Assembly: GCA_922989275.2 (NCBI GenBank)
Contig: OV277867.1
Coordinates: 39,732,070 to 39,796,069 of the forward strand
From: Gari tellinella
Taxonomy: Eukaryota > Mollusca > Bivalvia > Cardiida > Psammobiidae
Direction: 5' to 3'
DNA: 64,000 nt
Shown here: positions 51,428 to 60,644 of the stretch, piece by piece
Layout of the letters: each line of letters opens with the position of its first letter
Numbering within the stretch: position 1 is the stretch's first letter
The notes under the pieces: generated by a model
Told to the model about the DNA's origin: nothing
The model's database searches: none
The model's input: the letters and a program-made list of their open reading frames with translations, nothing else
Translations under genes and position numbers: made by a program

Positions 51428-51585
51428 TTTTACCCATAGTCCAGGCCCGTAGGAACAGGGGGGGGCAAGGGGGGGCCATGCCCCCCCAATAATTTTGCCA
51501 ATTATAGTAAGCAAGCAAATTTTTATATATTTGTACTAAAAAAGGCCTAAAAACGCTTGTTTTTACCTAAAATTTAACGCACAAC

Positions 51586-51619
<34 letters not shown>

Positions 51620-51690
51620 AAAAGAAAAAATCGGTGGTGCCCCCCCCCAAGGTTGAGTGACCAATATAGAGTGTGCCCCCTCAATCCAAT
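51428..51690. mobile_element. G-tract and A30 segment, unclassified insertion
   Basis: GGCCCGTAGGAACAGGGGGG, GGGGGGCCATGCCCCCCC, a run of 30 A at 51587-51616 and a second CCCCCCCCC run near 51642. CCATGCCCCCCCAATAATTT is a sequence often seen at ends of an invertebrate repeat, but I could not name it. Confidence 0.55.
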
Positions 51691-51904
51691 TTTGCTTCCT
51701 ACTGTTATTGTGTCGTCTGCTTCAATATTATTGTCTGCAATATCATTTCAAAGTTAGAATAAGAGAGTATGACATAAGAAATATCGAAACGGGTGTCAAA
51801 CAGTTTTGATCCTGATCAGACGCCATGTAACGCTGCTGCGTCTGATCAAGATCGAAACTGTTTGCAAATTCGACTTTAGGTGATTCTGGCAGTGAAAGGG
51901 TTAA
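51691..51904 (+). mobile_element. Family C variant nested in B
   Basis: GTCGTCTGCTTCAATATTAT, the hairpin CAAACAGTTTTGATCCTGAT / ATCAAGATCGAAACTGTTTG, and the end GGCAGTGAAAGGGTTAA, where TTAA is shared with B. Confidence 0.75.
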
Positions 51905-52036
51905 GCTACCATCTGCCAGAATATAGGAAATATTTTTTCATATGGTGTATGTTCAAGACTGTATAAAGTGGAACTATTTTCTTCAGCTGAGAAATGAATT
52001 AGGTGTTAAAAGGTGCATTTAAGGCAAAATGGGTTA

Positions 52037-52356
52037 AGCGGCTTCCTTCCATATATTATATAATTCACACAGGAGGTTTTTGGCAACAGGGGTATGCATA
52101 CATGGTTGCTGAACACAGTGTAAACTTCATGGGGTTTTAAATTTCATGCTATTTGCACACTGCACAGGAGTGGCAACCTGAAAATTATAAATCCAAACTG
52201 TTGGAAAAGGTTTTCAATACTCATATCCTGCTTTTCCAAGGTCAAAATCTAAACCACATACATTACGAAATACACAATTGTATGTATGTTGTTCCTCGCT
52301 TTGTAATCAAAGTGAAATGACATCTTAACCCTTCTCTTACTGTAATATTACCTACT
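52037..52356. other. No feature recognised
   Basis: Ordinary AT-rich sequence between MITEs. Confidence 0.4.
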
Positions 52357-52574
52357 TTAACCCATTCACCATAAATAAGCCTTTTAACGCCTTTTATTTT
52401 ATTCTTCCACTAAAGGAAATAGCTCTATTTTATACAGTAATGAATATGTACCACAAGAAACATTTTCTAAAATTACGAATATATGGTAGCTTAAAGCAGG
52501 CTGAAAGTAAAGCAGAATGTGCCTAAAGGCACATTCTGCTTTACTATCAACCAGCTTTAAGTTATCACCTGTCT
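52357..52574 (-). mobile_element. Family B MITE, right terminus replaced
   Basis: Starts TTAACCCATTCACCATAAAT. The hairpin is TTAAAGCAGGCTGAAAGTAA / CTTTACTATCAACCAGCTTT. It breaks at CACCTGTCTTC into a C element. Confidence 0.85.
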
Positions 52575-52575
52575 T

Positions 52576-52742
52576 CTTTGCATGCTGGGTAATTTTTTCG
52601 TTTGATGAAATTGTTGTTTGCAACTGTTCTAAAATTAGAATTTTCAAAATTTCTTTTCAAAACAGGATCACTGATTGCCAAACCCAATGGATCCAAACTG
52701 TTTGCAAAGGTTATCATGGTTTCACCGCAAGTGTGCTAAAGT
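52576..52742 (+). mobile_element. Family C MITE, shortened
   Basis: TTGCATGCTGGGTAATTTTT, AAAATTAGAATTTTCAAAAT and ATGGATCCAAACTGTTTGC. One hairpin arm is lost. Confidence 0.72.
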
Positions 52743-53219
52743 TGAAATTGTTGTATGACAAATACCTGGGTGCATAAAAGATTATGTTCTGTTCTGTTCT
52801 GTAAGCAAATTTTGTAATAAATTACATGTAATAGGAAAGCATTTTTTAATTTAAGAAACCAAAATCTGGGTGTCAAGCAATTTGGATCCAGATCAGATAC
52901 TAAGTAACTTGGAGACAGATCTGGTTCAAACTTTCACGCAAGTCAAGACCAGCAAGGAAAAGGTTAAAAGATGCAAAGGTATAGTCATCACATTCTTGTT
53001 TGCCAATGTTGCTACAGTCTGCATTTGTCACACTCTGATGGCCTCTGTCTGTCAATCTAACATGATGTGAACAAGTGTGATATGTAAAACACAGACTGCC
53101 CAACTTCCTGTATCAACAAAATGACTATACAATCAAACCTCGAATGCGAACAAGCAAACTCAAATGCAGAAAGACAGTTGTGGTGGAATGAATTAAATGC
53201 GTAAAAAGGTGCATCTATG

Positions 53220-53413
53220 CAGGGCTCCAGATTATGGGAGTACATATTTCAAAAACTAAAATCTTTATTTCTGCTGTAAATCCTATGATGTCACTCATTA
53301 GAATCGTCTCGAAGAGACTATTCTAATGAGTTGTAACACCATAGGATTTGGTGCTAAAATGAGTGAGAAAATATTGGATTTGTTCAGTTTACTCTCCCAT
53401 ACCTGGAGCCCTT
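53220..53413 (-). mobile_element. Family E MITE inserted in a family B right end
   Basis: CAGGGCTCCAGATTATGGGA to CTCCCATACCTGGAGCCC. Preceded by the B-like GCGTAAAAAGGTGCATCTAT. Confidence 0.88.
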
Positions 53414-53489
53414 AATTATCTATTTAAGATTGATGATTGCAGATTGATACAGACAGAGAAAGGGGCATACAGAAACAAGAAGCTGCATT

Positions 53490-53870
53490 CAATAAATGAA
53501 TATGCCTCCAATGGTATACTTGACAATCAATTTTGAATCTTTTTGTAATTCCAGATTAGGTCAAGGTCAATTGAGTTTGGGTAGATTGGGAATGTATATG
53601 AAATGGCTGTGTATTCTAGTAAGAGATCTTGCGCTTGAAAAAGCGTTAAAATTTATTTAACTGAGAAATTTCTAAGCCCATTTTTAATTATAATAGATCT
53701 TGAATCTTTTTTAAGTCCGTCATTAGGTCAAGGTGAATTTGAAGTTTTGTGTTATGGGTGAATTGTAAATGGTATTAAGTAACAACCAAAGTACCCAAGT
53801 CAAATCAGATTATTCTTGTAAGCATGCTGGGATGCAGTCAGACAATGCAGATACAGACAGGGAGAAAAAC
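53490..53870 (+). repeat. Diverged O-related sequence and purine-rich tail
   Basis: TTCAATAAATGAATATGCCT, then AGATTAGGTCAAGGTCAATT and TCATTAGGTCAAGGTGAATT, ending in GGATGCAGTCAGACAATGCAG-type sequence and (CAGA)n near 53910. It parallels O without intact ends. Confidence 0.55.
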
Positions 53871-54021
53871 AAACAGACATGTAGAGTGAAAGAGGCAAAC
53901 ACAGACAGACAGACAGAGACAGAAAGCCTCAGGCAGACAGTTTATTGACTGCTATCTCCTTTTACTTTAAAAGGGCAGGTAATAGGAGCCTTGCATGTTG
54001 AATACATTTTTAAAGTTGTAC

Positions 54022-54244
54022 TTGACTCTTTCAACACCATAGACCTGTTTAAGATATACCATTACATTTGAAAATAGTGTAGACCCTGATCAGAGTGCGC
54101 CTACACTGTTTTCTAATTTAGACCAATATTTATTAAACTACCTAGAATTCCAAGTACATGTAGATTGGTTTCTGCTTGGTAACTTAAATGATCCACAAGG
54201 GAACTTAATAACCCACAAGAGTGCCTTAGTGTTAAAAGAGTTAA
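54022..54244 (-). mobile_element. Family H MITE, reverse, shortened hairpin
   Basis: Starts TTGACTCTTTCAACACCATA; the middle ACTACCTAGAATTCCAAGTA precedes ACAAGGGAACTTAATAAC, and the end is AAAGAGTTAA. Confidence 0.8.
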
Positions 54245-55249
54245 AAACAAGACTGCGCGTTCAATAAACGCTTATGCCCCCAGTGGCATCCTTGACAATA
54301 TATTCTGAATCTTTTCTAAGTCCAAATTAGGTCAAGGTCAGGGTCAAACTGAGCATTGGTGAGTTAGTAATGGTCCAAGGCAACAATTTATAAGTATCAA
54401 AGCATTGTAGTCAGTTGTGTTGATGCTAGACAAAACGGTAAAATCTAGTTAACCAAGAAATAGCCTATTTAAAATTTTCTAAGTCCAAATTAGGTCAAGG
54501 TCAAAGTTTGGTGATGTTGGTGATATTGGTGAGTTGGTAGTGGTCCAAGGCAACAACTTTATAAGTATCAAAGCATTGTAGTCAGTTGTGTTGACGCTAG
54601 ACGAAACAGTAAAATCTAGTTAACCAAGAAATAGCTTATTTAAAATTTTCTAAGTCTAAATTAGGTCAAGGTCAAGGTCAAAGTTTGGTGATGTTGGTGA
54701 GTTGGTAATGGTCCAAGGCAACAACTGTATAAGTATAAAAGCATTGTAGTCAGTTGTGTTGATGCTAGACGAAACGGTAAAATCTAGTTAACCAAGAAAT
54801 AGCTTATTTAAAATTTTCTAAGTCTAAATTAGGTCAAGGTCAAGGTCAAAGTTTGGTGATGTTGGTGAGTTGGTAATGGTCCAAGGCAACAACTGTATAA
54901 GTATAAAAGCATTGTAGTCAGTTGTGTTGATGCTAGACGAAACGGTAAAATCTAGTTAACCAAGAAATAGCCTATTTAAAATTTTCTAAGTCCAAATTAG
55001 GTCAAGGTCAAGGTCAAAATCAAAGTTTGGTGATATTGGTGGATAGGGAATAGTCCAAGGCAACAACTGTATAAGTATCAAAGCATTTGGGTAAGCAATG
55101 TTGATGCTAGACGAAACGGTAAAATCTACTTAACCTTGTTACGGACGGACACACGCACGCACGGATGGACGGACGGAAAGACGGACGGACGGACGGACAG
55201 GACAATTACTATATGCCCCGCATCTGTCGATGCTGGGGGCATAAAAATC
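54245..55249 (+). mobile_element. O element, long copy with 170 bp internal tandem repeats
   Basis: Opens CAAGACTGCGCGTTCAATAA then CGCTTATGCCCCCAGTGGCA, and closes CGATGCTGGGGGCATAAAAA. AAAATCTAGTTAACCAAGAA recurs near 54440, 54611, 54780 and 54947 (period about 169). Each unit has AGGTCAAGGTCA-type hexamer runs and TGATGCTAGACGAAACGGT. A (GGAC)n microsatellite (about 55143-55201) precedes the right end. Confidence 0.88.
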
Positions 55250-55840
55250 TTATAAGCTGTCTTTGTATGGCTTAAAGAAAACAGATGCAACTTGTTTTAA
55301 GAAATGCATAGTACTACCGATCATTGAAGATAATGAATTCAAATAAAATTAAAAGCTATTAAATGTGGTCACTTAAAATTGGACAAAACCAGTAAGCTTC
55401 TACAGAAGATTTCTATTTTTCAGCAATAATAAGAGCCTGAATTACAAAAACAAACAAAATAAAGTATTCTTTATTGAATGGTTGGATAAAGGAACTTACT
55501 ATATATTCAGAATGCAACCACCATAAATATGAAATGATATAGCAAGTGTTGAGCAAATAGACAGAAGTGTCATTTTGTTTGTTAACAACTCTCTCATAAA
55601 TAAAATTGTCGCCCCATTTCTTGCTTTACTTGTAGCAATATTGAATCAAATGTTCATAAAAGATTTGCCTTTTTTAACGAGTGGTCAATGCTGAGTGGGG
55701 GTAAACAAAATATTTCAAGCATTTTTTCCTTTATCTTTTCATTAATAATAGCAGCTTGGTTCAGTGAATATACATTAGCAACATCTCTTTGGGACGATTC
55801 TAAAGTGTAGGGTTTGTAGAAGACGTAAGGATTTTGTTAC
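55250..55840. other. No gene recognised; decayed family E near 55680-55835
   Basis: AACATCTCTTTGGGACGATT and TAAGGATTTTGTTAC are faint E traces. The remainder is unremarkable. Confidence 0.4.
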
Positions 55841-56092
55841 TTAACCCATTACCCCATAAATATGCATTTTTACACCTCTAATATATTCCTCCACTGATGA
55901 AATTAGTTCAAATGTATACAGTTATGAATATGCACCGTAACAAATTTATTCTATATCCTACCAGAAAATAGCTTAAAGCAGGTTGAAAGTAAAGCAGAAT
56001 GCATCTTAAGGCGCATTCTGCTTTACTTTCAACCTGCTTTAAGTGGTCATCTATCTACAATACTAGAAACAAGCTATTGCGTAATGGGTTAA
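55841..56092 (-). mobile_element. Family B TTAA MITE
   Basis: TTAACCCATTACCCCATAAA to TATTGCGTAATGGGTTAA, with hairpin tip GCATCTTAAGGCGC. Located 345 bp downstream of exon 1. Confidence 0.92.
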
Positions 56093-56285
56093 GACGATGA
56101 GGGTTTAACACAAGTGTGACTATTGAACATAAAACTCCGGTAAATAAAGAAATTCCTTTTTGTCATCATGATCCTTTTTATATTGTCTTTATCTATTTGT
56201 CATAGAAATACTTGTTCATGCATCAAATTTGCAGTCCCAGATCCTAAAACATATAACCTTAGAAAGAGTCTAATATCTACACTCA

Positions 56286-56382
56286 CAGGTGGCTGCTTAA
56301 AACAGACTAAAAGTTAAGCAGTAATCTCCCTATGGGAGATTTCTTCTTTACGTTCAGTCTGCTTTAAGCAGCCACATGTCTT
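56286..56382. repeat. G-type hairpin
   Basis: GGTGGCTGCTTAAAACAGAC and GTCTGCTTTAAGCAGCCACA with inner ATCTCCCTATGGGAGAT. Confidence 0.65.
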
Positions 56383-56436
56383 AAACACTGAAAAAACATT
56401 GAAAATTTTGTTAGCTATAATATATAATCAACATAC

Positions 56437-56845
56437 CCTTAGCAGATTCCAGTTTGGACAATTCCTCACTATTTATTTCAAGACTTTCATCTTCCTGTAA
56501 CTTTTCATCCCCTTCTTCTCTATCAGCCCCTTCCTCTTTATCAGCCCCTTCCCCTTTAGCATTCCCATTCTCATCAACATCTGCCTCTTTTACAACATCA
56601 TCAGCTTTTAAATCTTCTTCAGCCAAATCAACACTTTTTGTTTGAACCTCTTCGGTATTGTCATCATCAATATCTTGCTTGACAGATCCTTTTTCATTCA
56701 TTTCTTTTAAATCATTTACCCCATTATCATTTGTCCCATTATCATTTGTCCCATTATCATTTCTCTCATTATCATTTTCCCCATTATCTTCCTTTTCCTT
56801 TGTAACTACTGTTACAGAAACAATTTTCTCACTTTCCCCTTCCAT
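56437..56845 (-). CDS. NHERF1: First coding exon, acidic low-complexity N terminus of NHERF-like gene
   Basis: This exon encodes residues 1-136. The ATG at 56845 sits in a good context (A at -3, G at +4) and an in-frame TAG lies just upstream, so no longer N terminus is possible within this exon. The peptide starts MEGESEKIVSV, then has an Asn/Asp-rich stretch repeating NDNGT-like units (about residues 23-45), followed by a strongly acidic Glu/Asp/Lys region up to KLESAK. No domain, signal peptide or membrane segment is visible, and it is probably disordered. It ends with one base (G) before a GTATGT donor at 56431-56436, which matches the 2-base start of the exon at 32991. Vertebrate NHERF1/2 put PDZ1 near the N terminus, so about 190 residues ahead of PDZ1 is unusual. 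It could instead be an alternative first exon or belong to another gene. Confidence 0.68.
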
Positions 56846-57030
56846 ATTGGAAACACAAACTAGCTATTACAAATTATAAACACCTTTTCAACGCAACTAA
56901 AAAACTAAAACCAAAAGTCGCCCTTAAAGTTTTAATACCATAGGCCGGAAAACTTGAAAAACTCTAAACAAACACAATATCCAAACACCTTATCACTAAT
57001 GATTCTCCGTTGCAGTGAACAGTCTTAAAC
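56846..57030 (-). other. 5' flank or 5' UTR of the NHERF-like gene
   Basis: This is the sequence immediately upstream of the start codon. It is free of the MITE families found elsewhere and contains the in-frame TAG that limits the ORF. No TATA box, CpG island or splice acceptor could be identified with confidence, so the transcription start remains unplaced. Confidence 0.3.
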
Positions 57031-57350
57031 AGTGTGATGATAAATATCTTTCAGATGATTGTTAAAATTACCAACAATTTGATAAATCTGTCAACAATAA
57101 TCCAAGGTATCTGTGATGTGAAACTTTTATCAGGAGGTTCCTTTACAAGTATTCAAGCTCACAATCCATTGCACAATGAGATCACCAGTGTGTGTGGGGA
57201 GGGACCAAGGCTATCACAGGTATACGCCTCCTCTTATCATGCTCACAAAATGCATCGTTTTGTTACCCTTTCTTCCACAAATGCACGCTTTGACACCTTT
57301 TACATATTCCTCTCACAAAAAAGCTTAATAATATATTATGTTTTTAAATC
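57031..57350. other. Unclassified upstream sequence
   Basis: An open plus frame from 57034 extends to 57375 but runs into a G hairpin and shows no recognisable protein. I do not call it a gene. Confidence 0.4.
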
Positions 57351-57446
57351 AAAAGACAGCTTAACAGCAGAGTGAAAGTAAAGCAGAAAGCTCCTGAAGG
57401 AGCTTTTTGCTTTATTTTCACCCTGCTTTAAGCTATCACCTGATCA
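57351..57446. repeat. G-type hairpin
   Basis: GCAGAGTGAAAGTAAAGCAG / TTTGCTTTATTTTCACCCTGC trimmed to 20 bp, around GCTCCTGAAGGAGC. Confidence 0.65.
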
Positions 57447-57622
57447 GTATTTTACTTTTGGAGGGAGAAAAGAGTTTAGCTTGACAACTCTCTGGTCAAA
57501 CATTACCAATATCAGTCATATATTAATCACCAAGGAAAACAAGGCGATAAAAAAAAATAATCATGTTTGACATTAGGATGTACTCGGAAGTAGCTACCGC
57601 CCTCTTATTCACCTATTGAAGC

Positions 57623-57846
57623 TTAACCTGTTACCCAATAGCCTGTTTTTAGTTTTGAAGACAGGTGACCACTTAAAGTAGGTTGAAAGTAAAGCAGAAT
57701 GTGCCTTAAGCTACAACCTGTTGGAATATAAAAAATATTCCTTATGATTCATATTCATAACTGTATAAATTGGAACTATTTCTTTAGCCAAGGAATAAAC
57801 TGAACGCGCTAAATTTATAAGGTGCATCTATTGCGGAAAGGGTTAA
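57623..57846 (+). mobile_element. Family B TTAA MITE lacking the second hairpin arm
   Basis: TTAACCTGTTACCCAATAGC to ATTGCGGAAAGGGTTAA. GAATGTGCC is followed directly by TTAAGCTACAACCTG. Confidence 0.88.
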
Positions 57847-57894
57847 ACATGTTTGTCCCTATCCTCCACATGTCTCTACCTATTCCCCTACAAG

Positions 57895-58147
57895 TTAACC
57901 CATTACCCCATAAATACGACTTTTTACGCCTTTAATTATTTTCCTCCACTGAAGAAAATAGTCTCCTTTTATACAGTCATGGATATGTATTAGAAGAAAT
58001 ATTTTCTATATCCTAACAGAGAATAGATTAAAGCAGGTTGAAAGTAAAGCAGAATGTGCCTTAAGGCACATTCTGCTTTACTTTCAACCTGCTTTAAGTG
58101 GGCAACTATCTTCAAAACTAGAAACAGGCTATGGGGTAATGGGTTAA
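57895..58147 (-). mobile_element. Family B TTAA MITE, well preserved
   Basis: TTAACCCATTACCCCATAAA to CTATGGGGTAATGGGTTAA. The hairpin is perfect with tip GTGCCTTAAGGCAC. Confidence 0.95.
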
Positions 58148-58174
58148 GGTCAAAGTCGCCGCAACTTATGGATT

Positions 58175-58388
58175 TTAACCCATTACACCATAAATTCACC
58201 TTTTTACACCTTTAATTTATTCTTCCATCTTAGAAAATAAGTCCACTTTGTACAGTCATGAATATGCACCATGCGTAGTATTTTCTTTATCCTAACTGAT
58301 GGTAGCTTATAGCAGGCCTAAAGGCACATTCTGTTTTACTTTCAACCTGCTTTAAGTGGTTACCTTTTGCCAAAACTAGAAACAGGAG
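58175..58388 (-). mobile_element. Family B MITE, truncated
   Basis: Starts TTAACCCATTACACCATAAA; AGCAGGCCTAAAGGCACATT shows most of one arm deleted. A matching right end (GGCTATGGGGTAGTGGGTTA plus A) lies at 58619-58639, suggesting about 190 bp of other sequence in between. Confidence 0.75.
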
Positions 58389-58639
58389 CTTTCTGTTTGT
58401 CTTTCATCCTGTTTTAAGTGAACACTGGTGGCTATGACCTGTTATCCCATAGTTTTGTTTTACTGTTGTAACCTTAAACTCCCACTGCAAATATTCATAT
58501 ATATAACTCTGCACACTATGAATACATAGCACCTGAACAATTGCATTGGCAAATAAAGTAAGGTAACATCCCCCCATTCAACCTGCTTTTAGTGGTCACC
58601 TATTTTCAAACAAGAACTCGGCTATGGGGTAGTGGGTTA

Positions 58640-59065
58640 AGGATCCTGTTTTTGTAGGTATATAATTATAGAAGACCAATCCAAATTAGACACAAGTTTC
58701 AGTAAGCGACAGTAACCCATAAATGACGGAGTAACATGCAAGACTAGTTTCATGTCTAGATTGGCTTACATCTTGGTAAAATGTTGCACTACATTTCGAC
58801 ACATGAAAAATGAGCCCCACACAATTTGAAACCCATGTACTATTTATGGCAAGTTTGTAAATGTTTTTTGCACTTTGAGCATATCTTCACCTTGTGTGCA
58901 ACCACTGTGAAGACTGTCATAGCTAGATACCAGCAACCCAGTTATGCCTGGATATCACAATGAACTGTCCCTGTATATTTGCTGGAAGATTTCAATATAG
59001 CTCTACAAGGGTGATCTAAAGACACTGCAGTGTTTGTCCATACAGCAAAATATTTCATATGATAC
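58640..59065. other. No feature recognised
   Basis: About 425 bp without hairpins, repeats or coding signal. Confidence 0.45.
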
Positions 59066-59174
59066 AGCAAATAGTGCAAACCCTGATGAGACGCTGCGTA
59101 ACGAAGCGTCTCATCAGGGTCTACACTGTTTGCTTATGTCCACTTTAGTAACACACTAGGCTTAAATGGGTTAA
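59066..59174 (+). mobile_element. A/C hybrid hairpin and right end of a TTAA element
   Basis: The outer stem is A/H-like (CAAATAGTGCAAACCCTGAT / ATCAGGGTCTACACTGTTTG) while the inner stem is C-like (GAGACGCTGCGTAACGAAGCGTCTC, in parts). It ends TTAAATGGGTTAA. Confidence 0.65.
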
Positions 59175-59507
59175 ACCCGTTTCCTAAATTTGTCATGTAA
59201 CTGTATTTTCACTTTTAGAAAACAGCGTAGACCCAGACCAGAAAGCTCCTGAAGCGTCTGCACCTTTTTCTTTTATAATCTGTCTGACATGAGTCTGCAA
59301 TCTTTCCTCTATGAGAGTTCCTTAACTTTTTTGCCATTGCAATAGTCCAGATCATAGATGTTCATAACTGAAATATAGCATATCATAAAAACTGTAATCA
59401 TAGTCATAAATGACCTTGGCCTATATCTTACAACAGTTTACTGTGTCTGGAATATTTTACATTCTTTATGAATGTGTGTGCATTAATATGCAAAATTTGA
59501 ATAATGT

Positions 59508-59694
59508 AAACTCTGAGCACGCTAGTGGCGCAAACATGATTATATTTGCATGTAACGTGGCGTATCATCAGGATGCAAACTATTTGACATTCTGACCCTG
59601 ATTTTTTTAAAAGATATTTTGAAAATTCTATTTTTAGAACAGTAGCAGACAAAATTTATTGCAAACAAAATAGTTACCCAGCATGCAAAGGGTC
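59508..59694 (-). mobile_element. Family C MITE, degenerate
   Basis: CTCTGAGCACGCTAGTGGCG and TTACCCAGCATGCAAAGGGT mark the two ends. One hairpin arm is mostly lost. Confidence 0.7.
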
Positions 59695-59949
59695 AAATTT
59701 CTGCCACTAGGGTAATGCCTTATAAATGTATATATTTACACTTTTCGAAAGCATTTGCACATTGAAAACTGAGATCAGACAGTACTGTTCTCTTGTAGGC
59801 TCTGTCTGAAATGAGTTTGCCCTGCTCCTAGGGAGTTTTCCTTGTTTTATTAGCCAATGAAAAAGTTCAGATGATAGATATTTATATTAGATGGAGTTTT
59901 ATATAGATGAGTATTCCTAAACTTGGAGCTAGACCAATAAGTCATAAAC

Positions 59950-60215
59950 CATTTACTCCATTATTATAAATCAGTTTCTCAAAGTATTGAAGATAGGTTA
60001 CCACTTAAACTAGATTGAAAGTAAAGCAGAATGCGCCTCAAGGCGCATTCTGCTTTACTTTCAGTCTGCTATTTATAAGCCAAGATCTACAAAGATACAG
60101 TAACTATTTCTTATGGTACAAATTCAGAATTGCATAAATTAAAATTGCTTCTATTTTTTTCAGTACAGGAATAAATTAAAGGTGCATAATGACTTATTTA
60201 TTGGGTAATGGGTAA
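59950..60215 (+). mobile_element. Family B MITE, left end decayed
   Basis: The hairpin ATTGAAAGTAAAGCAGAATG / CATTCTGCTTTACTTTCAGT has tip GCGCCTCAAGGCGC. The end is TTATTGGGTAATGGGTAAA. Confidence 0.85.
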
Positions 60216-60585
60216 AGAATGTATAAATTCAGGCACAAAACTTTCTACCTGCAGGTCTAACAGTTAACAAATATAGGATCCACATTTATGGAGAGTGAAT
60301 TATCAGTGAAAATTTCAACTTTCACCTGTGCGGACCATCACTGAATTACGATCCAATAACCTGGATTAACAACCAGTCCAAGCTTGTCATGTCAACAACG
60401 ACCCAGCAATCAATATAAATTAGCTATGATAGAAGGGGGAAATTCTTCCCAATCATGGCAAATGATGGGTTTGTGTGGAATTTTAAAATATAAACATTCT
60501 TCTGCCCGGTCCCCGCCCATCAGTGCCCTGTGCAAGACAACATGTGCAGATCTAGAGGGTGGACCAGTATCAAACCTCTAATGTC
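60216..60585. other. No gene recognised
   Basis: Flank of the P element. Slightly higher GC from 60500 to 60580. The short open frame at 60384-60581 has no recognisable product. Confidence 0.4.
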
Positions 60586-60644
60586 ATCCAACCCACAGGG
60601 ACTCGACACGATTGATCTTTGAGAGAAAAAATTGTAAGAAGGTA

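Larger units (their letters stand above)
51364..52036 (+). mobile_element. Family B TTAA MITE disrupted by at least two insertions
   Basis: Starts TTAACCCATTACCCAATAGT and ends AGGCAAAATGGGTTAA. Between GCAGAATGCGCC at 51420 and TTAAGCTACCATCTGCC at 51901 lie a G-rich/poly(A) segment and a C-type element. Confidence 0.78.
5523..56845 (-). other. NHERF1: NHERF-like tandem PDZ scaffold gene, span of visible coding exons
   Basis: Four exons (56437-56845, 32476-32991, 25384-25746, 5523-5584) read on the minus strand with GT-AG borders. Every junction is phase 1: each upstream exon leaves one base (G) and the next supplies two, giving GAT, GAA and GGA codons at the three joins. The joined frame is open for 450 codons (136+1+171+1+120+1+20). 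The introns are about 23.4, 6.7 and 19.8 kb and are filled with MITEs. The family tethers transporters and receptors to the actin cortex through PDZ domains and a C-terminal ezrin-binding tail. That tail is not seen here, so the gene is presumed to continue beyond the window start. The joins are an inference that no transcript has confirmed. Confidence 0.8.

Noticed and set aside
56454..56879. Plus-strand Ser/Phe-rich open frames over 56454-56879
   Set aside because: They are antisense shadows of the acidic exon on the minus strand, which has a start context, splice donor and matching phase.
57034..57375. 113-codon plus-strand frame upstream of exon 1
   Set aside because: No recognisable protein, weak start context, and the 3' part overlaps a repeat hairpin.
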